From Candidatus Poribacteria bacterium (lineage in GTDB: Bacteria; Poribacteria; WGA-4E; WGA-3G), in the NCBI GenBank assembly GCA_022823085.1, contig JAJDXV010000016.1, positions 1-64,000 of the forward strand: DNA of 64,000 nucleotides. The letters run 5' to 3'. The notes below the pieces were generated by a model. It was not told where the DNA came from and ran no database searches. It saw only the letters and a list, made by a program, of their open reading frames with translations. Positions 17,599 to 26,541 of this stretch are shown here, in pieces. A program made the position numbers and the translations under genes. How positions within the stretch are numbered: position 1 is the stretch's first letter; every line of letters starts with the position of its first letter.

Positions 17599-18915
17599 AT
17601 GTTCAAAAAACTCCTGCAGCATAAAACCTTTGCCGTCATGGTGATTACCTGTGCTGGAATGGGGTTGAGCCTCCTCGTTCGCGCCTTCTTGATCCCAACG
17701 CGGTTCGGTTTCAGCGGTAAAGCGGATGAACTTACAACCGCGTTGACGATTGTATTAGTCGTTGATACAATCGTCCGTGAAGGTGCTAAATTTAGTCTCG
17801 TGCCGCTTTTTGTTACACGCGAAAAGGAGTTGACGCACACAGAATACAGGCGTTTCACAAATAATCTCCTCTTTTTTTTACTCGGTGTTGGCTTTACTAT
17901 CTGTGTTCTCATTGAACTTCTCGCACCATGGATAACCGCTGGGTTGTTACGGAAACTAACTATCGATTTTCAGAGGGCAGCAGGACTGTTACGACGCTTG
18001 GCACCACTAATCATATTCGGATGTGGTAGCACGGTACTCGGAGCGTTCCTGAACAGTCAGCAGCGTTTTAAAACCGTTGCCCTCCGAAACGCATTACCCA
18101 CGGGTGCCGCAGCAGTTGTATTTTTCCTACTATGGGATACACAAAACCTCGAAAACTATGTGGCAGTCGCTTATACAGGAGGTTTCATAGCATACTTCGG
18201 TTGGTTATGTATCGGAGTATATCAGACCGGACACCGGTACGAGGTTACAGGCATCTCCCTCGATACACTACACGCCTTGAAAAACAGTGTTACCTTACCA
18301 ACACTCGGTTTCGCGATTAGACAAATCACGAACCGTTTATTGATTGAAGTCTATCTCGTCTCGCAATTCGGACAAGGCGTTATTACACTTTATAAATCCG
18401 CCTTTCAGATATTTTCGGCGTTACAGACACTCATCGGTATCAGTATTGCCACAACAGGTTTACCCGATATGGCAGCCGACGATGCAGAAAAGAATAAACG
18501 AAAATTAGGACAGACCCTTAACCGAAACGCGCGCACGACTATAATTATCGGGTTTTTAGCAACCTTGTTCATGTTGATTTTCCACGAGAAAATTAGTTGG
18601 TTCATATACGGACGTAGCGAACGGAGTAGTGCCGTAGTAGAACTGATAGGACAACTCCTCTTTTGGCTCAGTGCTGGTATGCTATTCTCTTGCCTTATAC
18701 CTGTGCTAAATGCAGGGCTTTACGCACAAAAGGCCTACCGGTCTATTTTCGCAAATATGGTAACAATGGCACTGCTTAATTTTCTGATTGCGTACGGACT
18801 AATCAAAACATGGTGGATCCTCGGTGTTTCACTGTCCGTATCAATTACCGCACTCCTTGCTGTCGGAAACCTGACGTACCTTCTCCGAAGGACACGCGTC
18901 TCTTGGTTTTATTAG
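17599..18915 (+). CDS. MurJ/MATE-like lipid-linked glycan flippase
   Basis: A polytopic membrane protein of about 438 residues with some 12 or more hydrophobic segments and almost no soluble part. The pattern LLVRAFLIPTRFGFSGKADELTTAL, VREGAKFSLVPLF and LPTLGFAIRQITNRLLIEVYL is that of the MviN/MurJ and polysaccharide exporter superfamily. The ATG at 17599 is used; an upstream TTG at 17560 would overlap the epimerase stop. Next to a polymerase and glycosyltransferases it more likely flips a capsule or O-unit lipid intermediate than lipid II, but the sequence alone does not decide. Confidence 0.78.
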   Translation: MFKKLLQHKTFAVMVITCAGMGLSLLVRAFLIPTRFGFSGKADELTTALTIVLVVDTIVREGAKFSLVPLFVTREKELTHTEYRRFTNNLLFFLLGVGFTICVLIELLAPWITAGLLRKLTIDFQRAAGLLRRLAPLIIFGCGSTVLGAFLNSQQRFKTVALRNALPTGAAAVVFFLLWDTQNLENYVAVAYTGGFIAYFGWLCIGVYQTGHRYEVTGISLDTLHALKNSVTLPTLGFAIRQITNRLLIEVYLVSQFGQGVITLYKSAFQIFSALQTLIGISIATTGLPDMAADDAEKNKRKLGQTLNRNARTTIIIGFLATLFMLIFHEKISWFIYGRSERSSAVVELIGQLLFWLSAGMLFSCLIPVLNAGLYAQKAYRSIFANMVTMALLNFLIAYGLIKTWWILGVSLSVSITALLAVGNLTYLLRRTRVSWFY

Positions 18916-18923
18916 TTTCCGAT

Positions 18924-19050
18924 GTCTCTTACGTAGCATAGGAAACCGTTGGTCTCCTGTGCCTCTTACGTAGCATAGGAAACCGTTGGTCTCCTGTGCC
19001 TCTTATGTAGAATATGCTGTTGGTCTCCTGTGCCTCTTCTATAGAATATG
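18924..19050. repeat. Tandem repeat of 37/37/34-base units
   Basis: Four units start with CTCTT at 18926, 18963, 19000 and 19034. The first two are almost identical (CTCTTACGTAGCATAGGAAA then CCGTTGGTCTCCTGTGC) and the later two are shortened or diverged. The start of the unit resembles the inner arm of the MITE family (CTCTTTTGTAGCATAGGCTG). It fills the gap between the flippase and sulfotransferase genes. Confidence 0.85.
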
Positions 19051-19083
19051 TACCTCACAAATAAACCACTCAGGTGAAGATTG

Positions 19084-20022
19084 ATGAAAAGCGTAGCGGA
19101 TTACAACTATCTCATCGTAGGCGGCACAACAAAAGCCGCAACAACATCGCTTTTTGCCTATCTGACTGACCATCCCGCTATTTGTGCCGCCACCTATAAG
19201 GAGACACGCTTCTTTCTCAGCAGCGACTACCCACTCCCTTCAAAATATCGATACACAGGTGATATTGAAGCGTATGCTTCCTTGTTTCCTAACTGCAGAG
19301 AAAAACAGTTACGGATGGAATCAACGCCTGATTATCTCTATTGTGAAAAGGCACGTGAGAGAATCGCTGAGTTCTTGCCACAGGCAAAGTTAGTCTTCAG
19401 TTTGCGTGAACCGATTTCGAGGTTAATCTCGTGGTACCGGTTTGCAAAGCAGATCGGTAAATTGCCACAAACGCTAAGCTTTGATGCTTATGTCGAACGA
19501 CTATTCGCCGCCTCAGAACACAACGCAGCAGAAGAACAGCACTTGCAAACACTTCAGCAAGGATGTTATACTATCTATCTGAAACCATACCTCAGCCGAT
19601 TAGGTACAACGCGTATTCACATACTCTTTTACGAAGAATTAGCAACGCAACCCGCGAAAGTCATGGTGAATTTATGCGACTTCGCCGGTATAGATGCCGG
19701 TTTTTACAGTACCTATACTTTTAAAATAACAAACCGCACCGAAAAGATGCGCAACTCCGAACTGCATAAAAAATATAGAGACTTCCGATTCCGATTGCGA
19801 CAGTGGACACACGACAAACCGATTATTCATAATCCGTTACGCATGATCAGACGAACAATAGAACCCCTCTATCTCCATCTGAACACACAGCCAGACGAGA
19901 ATATCCTGATGTCGGAAGAAACTCAACATCGCTTAGTGAATTATTATCAACATGATACCGATGCGCTCTCTGCATTAATAGGAAAACCACTACCATGGAA
20001 ACCGCCAGAAATATCCAATTAA
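19084..20022 (+). CDS. Sulfotransferase 1 (PAPS-dependent)
   Basis: A 312-residue protein with the 5'-phosphosulfate loop VGGTTKAATTSLFAYL near residue 12 and the 3'-phosphate block LVFSLREPISRLISWYRF near residue 104. These two motifs define heparan-sulfate-type and related sulfotransferases that move sulfate from PAPS to a carbohydrate hydroxyl or amine. The ATG at 19084 is preferred over the TTG three bases earlier because AGGTGA lies at good distance. It overlaps the next sulfotransferase by 28 bases, so the two are probably co-translated. Confidence 0.88.
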   Translation: MKSVADYNYLIVGGTTKAATTSLFAYLTDHPAICAATYKETRFFLSSDYPLPSKYRYTGDIEAYASLFPNCREKQLRMESTPDYLYCEKARERIAEFLPQAKLVFSLREPISRLISWYRFAKQIGKLPQTLSFDAYVERLFAASEHNAAEEQHLQTLQQGCYTIYLKPYLSRLGTTRIHILFYEELATQPAKVMVNLCDFAGIDAGFYSTYTFKITNRTEKMRNSELHKKYRDFRFRLRQWTHDKPIIHNPLRMIRRTIEPLYLHLNTQPDENILMSEETQHRLVNYYQHDTDALSALIGKPLPWKPPEISN

Positions 20023-20972
20023 TGATCGTCGGCGCGCAAAAATCAGGAACATCTTCTCTGCTCCGCTACTTGGCGCAACACCCCGATATCCATACACATC
20101 CGCAGCCAGAGATGACGTTTTTCCTCCAGGCGCGAGAATACACGCGCGGATATGAATGGGCTTTCAACAAGTACTTTGCCAGTGAACACACCGACAATGA
20201 AATCGGGGATAAACAACTGATCGCGAAAAATGTAATGGTGATGCATTCGCCGGAGGTCATGCAACGGATTTACGAACACAACCCTGAAATCCATCTTGTT
20301 GTCCTCCTGCGGGAACCTGTAGCACGTGCCTATTCCGCCTATTGGTGGGCGCGACGGAGAGGGTGGGAAAATATTAAAACTTATGAAGAAGCACTCGCCG
20401 CTGAAGAGGCACGTATCAATGAAGACTGGTTTAAATGGCGACAGTGCGCCTATCAGTCCAACGGTGTCTATTACCCACACGTCAAGAATCTGATAACCCA
20501 ATTCGGTGCCAGTCGTGTACATTGTATTTTAACCGACGATCTGAAAGCAGATGCCGCAGCTGTCTGCCACCAACTCTTTGATTATATCGGTGTCAACACT
20601 GATTTTAGAGCTGTCATCGGCGAGCGGCATAACCAAGCGGCTATGCCGCGTTCCGAGCGGTTCAACTTTCTGTTTACGCAATTTCTGGCATCTCATAATC
20701 CTTTGAGAAAAATCATTCGCAAACTCGTCCCTGATGCCACGGCTTACAAGTTGAGAAAAGCCGTTTTGGATTGGAACGACAAACCCCAGAAAGATACGGA
20801 ATCGGTTACACCACCGCTCAATCCAGAGACACGCGAACGCCAGATGGCATATTTTAAGCCGTTTAACGAACAATTAGCCGATCTATTAAACAGAGACCTT
20901 TCGTCTTGGAATAGCACTCAGCCCTTGGCTGTCAGCAGTCAGGAACTGCTCTCGCCTAAAGAAAACTGTTAA
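19995..20972 (+). CDS. Sulfotransferase 2 (PAPS-dependent)
   Basis: A 325-residue protein with VGAQKSGTSSLLRYL near residue 12 as phosphosulfate loop, KNVMVMHSPEVMQRIY, and LVVLLREPVARAYSAYWW as the 3'-phosphate block near 104. This is a Sulfotransfer_1/heparan-type pattern. It overlaps the previous gene by 28 bases. Its last residues (LAVSSQELLSPKENC) fall in a stretch with repeat-like CTGTCAGCAGTCAG, so the natural C-terminus may have been altered by repeat insertion. Confidence 0.88.
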   Translation: METARNIQLMIVGAQKSGTSSLLRYLAQHPDIHTHPQPEMTFFLQAREYTRGYEWAFNKYFASEHTDNEIGDKQLIAKNVMVMHSPEVMQRIYEHNPEIHLVVLLREPVARAYSAYWWARRRGWENIKTYEEALAAEEARINEDWFKWRQCAYQSNGVYYPHVKNLITQFGASRVHCILTDDLKADAAAVCHQLFDYIGVNTDFRAVIGERHNQAAMPRSERFNFLFTQFLASHNPLRKIIRKLVPDATAYKLRKAVLDWNDKPQKDTESVTPPLNPETRERQMAYFKPFNEQLADLLNRDLSSWNSTQPLAVSSQELLSPKENC

Positions 20973-20998
20973 TACATAGCGCGAAATGTTGAGGATTT

Positions 20999-21025
20999 CT
21001 GACTGCCGATTGCTAACTACTGATA
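20999..21025. repeat. Short interspersed repeat (second GACTGCCGATTGC site)
   Basis: GACTGCCGATTGCTAACTAC here matches the repeat at 883-920. It lies between sulfotransferase 2 and the polymerase gene, directly before the polymerase start region. Confidence 0.6.
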
Positions 21026-21035
21026 GCCATAAAAT

Positions 21036-22415
21036 ATGATTTACTTTCTAACAGGATACGTCGCTTTTGAAGAGTTTATACTGAAATTTTTGCCGGTGAG
21101 CGATACCCTCTACTCCTATTTAAGGTTCCTCGGTGAAATCCTAATATATGTTGCCTTCGGAAAACTCGTCATCCACAAACTTCATAGAGGTATCCCCTTC
21201 GTCAAAACAGCGATTGATTTACCAATTATCGGCTTTTATGTTGTCGCTCTCCTCTCAATATTGGTAAACGGTTCCCCTTTGATAGGAAGTATTTATAACA
21301 TCCGACCCTTTGCGCGGTATATCGTGCTTTTCTATCTTGTCGCAAACTCTTCCCTATCGGATAGACGCATTACAATGCTTTTGCGCATAATTCTCGGTGT
21401 AGGCATCTTCCAACTCGCCGCTGGCGTTATTCAGTGGGTAGGCGGCCCCGCTGCTTTCGATTTCTTTCTACCACGAGAATCAACGCTCAGCATCGGTGGG
21501 TTTACCAAAGAGTATAGATTGCTTGAACTCGGCAGGGAAATTGGCAGTGTCTACGGAACTTTAGGCGACACCGTGATTTACGGTGTCTTTATGATCCTTG
21601 TACTCATTATCTATCTATCGCGTATCCGGCGATTAGAATATCTGAACCTACTCGGTGCAGCGGTGCTATTTTTTTTCATTGCACGTTCATATTCGCGTGC
21701 CGCCACATTCTCCGCCCTGCTCGCTGGTGGCGCGTGGTATTATTTTTATTATGGATGGAAAAAAACACTCCAACTGGCATGCGTGACAGGCGTAGCCTTC
21801 GGGCTCTTGTTAGCCGTCGCAAACCCGTTCAACCTTGAATACATAAACCCCCGTAAATCAAAGGTTGGACTTGTCGGCAACGTGACAGGTGTATTTTCTG
21901 GAGATTATGTTCGTATCGCCCAAAAACAGAGACTCGGCGCATTAATCGGTAATGTCCCCACTGTCCTCGTCAACAAACCGATCTTAGGCTACGGCGCAGA
22001 CCAAAACACTACGATTGAAAAACTCAATATGAGTCAACGTTCGTTCCTTCTGAAAGTACTCAGTAAGAACGGGTTCAAAGATGTGTATTGGGTAGCGATC
22101 CTCTGTTTCTATGGTATATTGGGGCTCAGTTTTTTCGCTCTAATATTTTATCAACTCTTTCGTGCCGCTCTAAAACTTTACAGAAAGTCTGTCAGTACAT
22201 CGTTGACTACGGCGCGAGATGTAGTTGCGTCGCGCCTGACACAGCGGATCGCAATCATCATGCTTTGTCTGGTCGCTGTTACTGTATTCCTGCTTTTCTT
22301 CAATCGAACGCTTGAATTTCGGGGTTATGGCTTCTATTTCTGGCTCTGTGCAGGTCTCATGTTCGCAAGCGATAGATCGCTTCCAACGTATAGACCTTTG
22401 AAGATAACATTATGA
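21036..22415 (+). CDS. O-antigen ligase/Wzy-like polymerase
   Basis: A 459-residue integral membrane protein with about 11 hydrophobic segments. The central loop contains REIGSVYGTLGD and the downstream IARSYSRAATFSALLAGG, matching the conserved arginine-rich part of the O-antigen ligase/Wzy_C family. Such proteins polymerise or ligate lipid-linked oligosaccharide at the periplasmic face. Its stop overlaps the start of the glycosidase gene (ATGA), so the two are translationally coupled. Confidence 0.82.
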   Translation: MIYFLTGYVAFEEFILKFLPVSDTLYSYLRFLGEILIYVAFGKLVIHKLHRGIPFVKTAIDLPIIGFYVVALLSILVNGSPLIGSIYNIRPFARYIVLFYLVANSSLSDRRITMLLRIILGVGIFQLAAGVIQWVGGPAAFDFFLPRESTLSIGGFTKEYRLLELGREIGSVYGTLGDTVIYGVFMILVLIIYLSRIRRLEYLNLLGAAVLFFFIARSYSRAATFSALLAGGAWYYFYYGWKKTLQLACVTGVAFGLLLAVANPFNLEYINPRKSKVGLVGNVTGVFSGDYVRIAQKQRLGALIGNVPTVLVNKPILGYGADQNTTIEKLNMSQRSFLLKVLSKNGFKDVYWVAILCFYGILGLSFFALIFYQLFRAALKLYRKSVSTSLTTARDVVASRLTQRIAIIMLCLVAVTVFLLFFNRTLEFRGYGFYFWLCAGLMFASDRSLPTYRPLKITL

Positions 22416-24046
22416 AGTTTACGCTTATGCTAATTGTAGATACACGTTTCCAGTTTGCTAATCTTTATATTTTTGCTAACGGGTTTTGTCGGAAATTCTG
22501 TGTCATCTGGTTAGTGGGAATGATGCTGTTTCTGAACATCGGATGTGAAAAGGAAAAACCGTCGCCGGATGCCCTATCTTTAAAAATTAACACACGCATC
22601 ACACAACCGCTTCGTCAGGCACTCCACGGTTTCAACACAAACATGATGAGCGGCGACTATGGATACCTGGACCTCGATTTTGTTGAATTAACAAAGACAC
22701 TTGCACCCAAGACCTTACGCTTTCCGGGTGGTACCGTCGGAAACTTTTACCACTGGGAAATTGGCGGTTTTCTTGAAGATGAAATGGCATCAACCCTCAA
22801 CACAAAACTGAATCAACGAAATAAAGGAAATTACGTCAAACTTCAAAAACGACAGGATGGAAAAATTCTTTTCGACGATTTTATGCAGTTGTGTAATACG
22901 TTGGAGATAACGCCAGTTGTCGTCCTGAATTTGTGGACAGGCAGCCCAGAGGAGAGCGCAGCCTGGGTCCGTTATACGAAAGACAAGGGGTATGACATCG
23001 AGCATTGGGAACTCGGTAACGAGTACTATCTCCCACACTACCTCAACAAATACCCAACCGCCGGGACCTATGTCAAGGAAGCGAAAAAACATGCAGCCGC
23101 AATGAAAGCTGTTAACCCGAATATAAAACTATCTGTCTGTGCAACACCCATCGCATTCCATAAAGAGGGATGGTTGATAAAAATACCGCAGCGCAAATGG
23201 GATGAAGGACTCGCAGCGGATACCAGTTTTTTTGATGCTTACTCCGTACATGTCTATGCATACAAAGCCGTCAGGAAAAAAGAGATGGAGGAGATGCGAG
23301 GCTATCTCCTCGGATGGATCCACTTTGCTATTCCAGAAGCACTTGAATATTATCAAAAATTATTTCCAAATAAGGAGATGTGGATAACCGAGTGGAACAT
23401 CGCCAATCCCGCAAACCGCGTCGCAAACACGCAACTCCACGCACTGTACGCAGGCGACTTTTTTATAAAAATGTTAGCGTTACCGAATATCACGCAGGCG
23501 AACTTTCATGTCATCGCCGGTGTCGGAAAAGGGTTTCCAGTATTTTCACCAATAACGCCTATGAACCCCCGCTCTTTTTGGAAATATGGCGGTGAACCCG
23601 AATCGGATTACGGAAACACGATTCGACGCGCTGTCTATCCTACTTTTCAACTGATTGGTGAAGCATTCGCGCAAGCGGATACGCAGTTCACCACCTCAAT
23701 CCAAAACCAACCCGCACTTTTGGGGGCCATAGAATACGCCGGAAAAGAGATGTCCGGTCTTCAAGCGCAAACCGTCGGAAAGAAAAATGCTAAAAACCTC
23801 GTTATCCTCGTCAGTAATCGCACAAATGAAGACCATACGCCACAAATCTTCATTGACGGTAAACATTACAAAGGCAGTGTCACTTATCGGTATGTTGCCA
23901 ATGAGAGGCTCAACGCCACGAATGGGGGCAATGCCGAAATGGAGGGATCCGGTGAAATCGAGGTCCGTATCCAAGAATGGACAGGAAAGGCAACAACGTT
24001 AACTATCCCTAAGAACAGTTTCGGGATAGTAAAGATAATGAAGTAG
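22412..24046 (+). CDS. Lipoprotein glycoside hydrolase, clan A type (arabinofuranosidase-like)
   Basis: The 544-residue protein has a hydrophobic N-terminus ending in the lipobox LNIGC near residue 45. The body reads as a TIM-barrel glycosidase: LRFPGGTVGNFYHW near 105, the acid/base motif HWELGNEYY near 200 and the nucleophile motif MWITEWNI near 325, in the spacing of clan GH-A families such as GH51/GH39/GH30. A beta-sandwich-like tail follows. It overlaps the polymerase gene by four bases, so it probably trims or edits the same polysaccharide. The exact GH family is not certain. The signal region is unusually long; a start further in may be used. Confidence 0.75.
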   Translation: MKFTLMLIVDTRFQFANLYIFANGFCRKFCVIWLVGMMLFLNIGCEKEKPSPDALSLKINTRITQPLRQALHGFNTNMMSGDYGYLDLDFVELTKTLAPKTLRFPGGTVGNFYHWEIGGFLEDEMASTLNTKLNQRNKGNYVKLQKRQDGKILFDDFMQLCNTLEITPVVVLNLWTGSPEESAAWVRYTKDKGYDIEHWELGNEYYLPHYLNKYPTAGTYVKEAKKHAAAMKAVNPNIKLSVCATPIAFHKEGWLIKIPQRKWDEGLAADTSFFDAYSVHVYAYKAVRKKEMEEMRGYLLGWIHFAIPEALEYYQKLFPNKEMWITEWNIANPANRVANTQLHALYAGDFFIKMLALPNITQANFHVIAGVGKGFPVFSPITPMNPRSFWKYGGEPESDYGNTIRRAVYPTFQLIGEAFAQADTQFTTSIQNQPALLGAIEYAGKEMSGLQAQTVGKKNAKNLVILVSNRTNEDHTPQIFIDGKHYKGSVTYRYVANERLNATNGGNAEMEGSGEIEVRIQEWTGKATTLTIPKNSFGIVKIMK

Positions 24047-24113
24047 ATGCTGGATTCCCCAGCGCGTAGCAGCTTATAGTAAAATCGGAAAATATGTTTA
24101 CACTTCGCACCTT

Positions 24114-24145
24114 CGTAGGGGTTGGGTTACCCAGCTTCCTCTACG
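24114..24145. repeat. Imperfect hairpin in the gap before sulfotransferase 3
   Basis: CGTAGGGG and CCTCTACG form the outer arms and TGGGT/ACCCA the inner ones. It lacks a T run, so it is probably a repetitive palindrome. The remainder of 24047-24272 has only a weak similarity near 24226 (GCGAAACGTAGTGGAGCAGTG) to the leader element at 31318. Confidence 0.4.
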
Positions 24146-24272
24146 AACTACCGTGTGTGCAAATAACTACGGGATTTAGTATAAAAATCAGACATATTTC
24201 TCTCCATTGGAATTAACCGAAAACCACTGCGAAACGTAGTGGAGCAGTGATCAGAGGCCCATAGTTAAAAGA

Positions 24273-25274
24273 ATGATATTTATTGTAGGGAATAGTCGCA
24301 GCGGCACAACGATGATGGGACGTATATTAGGGAAACACCCAAGTGTCTACACCTTTGGCGAACTCCATTTCTTTGGTCAACTGTGTGCACCACCCTTTTC
24401 ATCAGAATTACCTGAAGAGGAGATCAAAAAACTCGCTGCACAGTTATATTGTATTCAACGAGAAGGTTATCGCACATACAGAAATCCACATCGTTTCTTG
24501 GAGGAAGCACAAGTGTTTCTCGCGGGTTTAACCGCATATCCTGAGACATCAACCGCTCTCTTTGAAGCTTTTCTCTGTCATGAAGCGTCTGAAAACGACA
24601 GACTGATCCCGTGTGATCAAACGCCTCGCAATGTTTTTTACATTATGGATATCCTTGAACTTTATCCCGAAGCAAAGGTTATTAACATGATTCGCGACCC
24701 GCGCGATGTCCTGTTATCTCAAAAAAGAAAGTGGAAACGCCGATTTCTCGGTGGCAGTGATCTGCCTATAAAAGAAATGCTTCGTGATTGGATGAACTAT
24801 CATCCGATAACCATCAGCCATATCTGGTGCACCGCTATCAATGCCGCCGAGCAGTTTCGGCATCACGATCGAGTGACCTCTGTCTACTTTGAGGAACTCC
24901 TCACGCACCCTGAAAAGATCATCAAGCATCTCTGTAATTTTGTAGGGATTACCTACACTGATGAGATGCTCCAAGTACCACAAATCGGCTCTTCTGTCGC
25001 AGCAGATCAGCCTCAGCAACTCGGCATCAATCCGCAACGCGCACACAGTTGGCAAGACAGTGAACTCAGTTCCGCTGAAATTTACCTCAACCAGATGATA
25101 ACTGCATCCCTTATGAAAAAGCATAACTATACACCAGTATCAATAAAACCGAATATCGCAAGTTTAGGACTTCATTTACTCTCGTTTCCCGTGAAATTAG
25201 CGGGAGCATTTTTCTTTAATCTTGACCGGATGAAAAACATCCGTGAAACCCTAAAAAGACGTGTTTTTAAATAG
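24273..25274 (+). CDS. Sulfotransferase 3 (PAPS-dependent)
   Basis: A 333-residue protein opening directly with IFIVGNSRSGTTMMGRIL (phosphosulfate loop at residues 6-13), then CDQTPRN and VINMIRDPRDVLLSQKRKW (3'-phosphate block near 136), VYFEELLTHPEK and LCNFVGI. This is the Sulfotransfer_3 style, distinct from sulfotransferases 1 and 2. It probably modifies the glycan made by the surrounding genes. Confidence 0.88.
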   Translation: MIFIVGNSRSGTTMMGRILGKHPSVYTFGELHFFGQLCAPPFSSELPEEEIKKLAAQLYCIQREGYRTYRNPHRFLEEAQVFLAGLTAYPETSTALFEAFLCHEASENDRLIPCDQTPRNVFYIMDILELYPEAKVINMIRDPRDVLLSQKRKWKRRFLGGSDLPIKEMLRDWMNYHPITISHIWCTAINAAEQFRHHDRVTSVYFEELLTHPEKIIKHLCNFVGITYTDEMLQVPQIGSSVAADQPQQLGINPQRAHSWQDSELSSAEIYLNQMITASLMKKHNYTPVSIKPNIASLGLHLLSFPVKLAGAFFFNLDRMKNIRETLKRRVFK

Positions 25275-25280
25275 ACACAG

Positions 25281-25417
25281 CTCGTAATGAAGCAGGTCGC
25301 TTATGGGGTTTTTGCTTGGGCGTTTCTTCAAGTACACCGCAAAATGGAGAGCGGATATACGGCGAAGTGCGTCAAGTTTCAAAACTGCCTAACCGAACCG
25401 CAAAGTAATATAAAAAT
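25281..25417 (+). repeat. Leader element, copy before sulfotransferase 4
   Basis: The stretch contains GCTCGTAATGAAGCAGG, the TTTTTGCTTGGGCGTTTCTTC block, AAATGGAGAGCGGATATACGG and CTAACCGAACCGCAAAGTAA, then the ATG at 25418. It combines all parts found separately in the other leader copies and is the longest version in the window. Confidence 0.65.
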
Positions 25418-26419
25418 ATGATTGCCCAAATTAATCCGAATTATATCAAAACGCGTCCGATGAAAGCCTTGACGCGCCTCATGAGTTATGCCTTTTTTGA
25501 AGGGCGTCCCGTGACAACAAAAGGTCGCTGGATAAACCCACTCGTATTTTCTATTTTGAAGGCTGCTACTAAAAATAATAGCCGATATAAGCCTGTTGAA
25601 AAACCGATCTTCATTTTAGGCACCGGACGCAGCGGTACGACAATACTCGGTATTGTCCTCTCTATGCACAGAGAAGTCGGTTACCTCAACGAACCAAAAG
25701 CGATATGGCATCTCATCCATCCACATGAAGACATCATCGGGAACTACAGTCAAACCGACGCAAAGTATCGGCTCACTGCCCAAGAGGCAACAGACGAAAT
25801 GCGTCAACGGGCTCTCCAAATGTTTGGTGCTTATTTGACAGTGACCCGTTCACAACGCCTCGTTGATAAATACCCCGAACTCATTTTCAGAGTCGATTTC
25901 GTACGTGCCTTGTTTCCCGATGCACGCTTTATCTTCCTTGTGCGAAATGGTTGGGATACCTGCCATTCAATTGCAAACTGGTCAAAGCGACTCGGGGGTG
26001 AGGTCAATAACGAAACACACGACTGGTGGGGCGTGAATGATCGGAAATGGGAATTTTTAGTTGAACAACTTGTTAAAACGGATTCAATTTTTGCTGGAAT
26101 CGTTGATGAAATCAAACAGTTTGAACGGCATCTTGACCGAGCGGCCGTAGAGTGGATAATTACCATGCAAGAAGGGCTACGTTTAATGCAGACCGCATCT
26201 GATTGTATTCATCTCGTCCGTTTTGAGGATTTGACATTAGCGCCAGACGAGACCATCGATGCACTATGCGATTTCTGCGAATTACCGACAGACGATACAT
26301 TTCTTAGGTATGCTCGGCAGACCTTGCATCCTGTACCCGCCAGAGAAGCGTTTGATGTTCGTCCGAAAATCGCTCCGATTTTCCATGACATAATGGGAAA
26401 ACTAAGGTATGATAGTTAG
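25418..26419 (+). CDS. Sulfotransferase 4 (PAPS-dependent)
   Basis: A 333-residue protein with a 65-residue N-terminal extension before FILGTGRSGTTILGIVL (phosphosulfate loop). The 3'-phosphate block is FIFLVRNGWDTCHSIANW, followed by VRFEDLTLAPDETI and LCDFCELP. It is of the Sulfotransfer_3 type. The gene has its own leader element, unlike its neighbour, which suggests separate translational control. Confidence 0.86.
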   Translation: MIAQINPNYIKTRPMKALTRLMSYAFFEGRPVTTKGRWINPLVFSILKAATKNNSRYKPVEKPIFILGTGRSGTTILGIVLSMHREVGYLNEPKAIWHLIHPHEDIIGNYSQTDAKYRLTAQEATDEMRQRALQMFGAYLTVTRSQRLVDKYPELIFRVDFVRALFPDARFIFLVRNGWDTCHSIANWSKRLGGEVNNETHDWWGVNDRKWEFLVEQLVKTDSIFAGIVDEIKQFERHLDRAAVEWIITMQEGLRLMQTASDCIHLVRFEDLTLAPDETIDALCDFCELPTDDTFLRYARQTLHPVPAREAFDVRPKIAPIFHDIMGKLRYDS

Positions 26420-26489
26420 GTGCACTTTTTAATGTAAGTGGACAGTTAAAACGAATAACCGTATAAATTCACAATTTATTTCAAAGGAG

Positions 26490-26532
26490 CGGTGTTTCCT
26501 CTCCGCGCTAAAGCGTGGGAGTCTCCACACCG
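26490..26532 (+). repeat. Hairpin resembling an IS200/IS605 end, between RBS and start codon
   Basis: Outer arms CGGTGT (26490-26495) and ACACCG (26527-26532) enclose TTTCCTCTCCGCGCT, a TAAA-type loop and GCGTGGGAGTCTCC. From memory this TTTCCTCTCC...GGGAGTCTCC arrangement is typical of IS200/IS605 right ends. No TnpA or TnpB gene is near. It sits exactly between AAAGGAG (26483-26489) and AATACATTG-ATG (ATG at 26542). Confidence 0.65.
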
Positions 26533-26541
26533 AATACATTG

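Noticed and set aside
18924-19050. CRISPR array
   Set aside because: The units are contiguous with no unique spacers and no cas genes are nearby.
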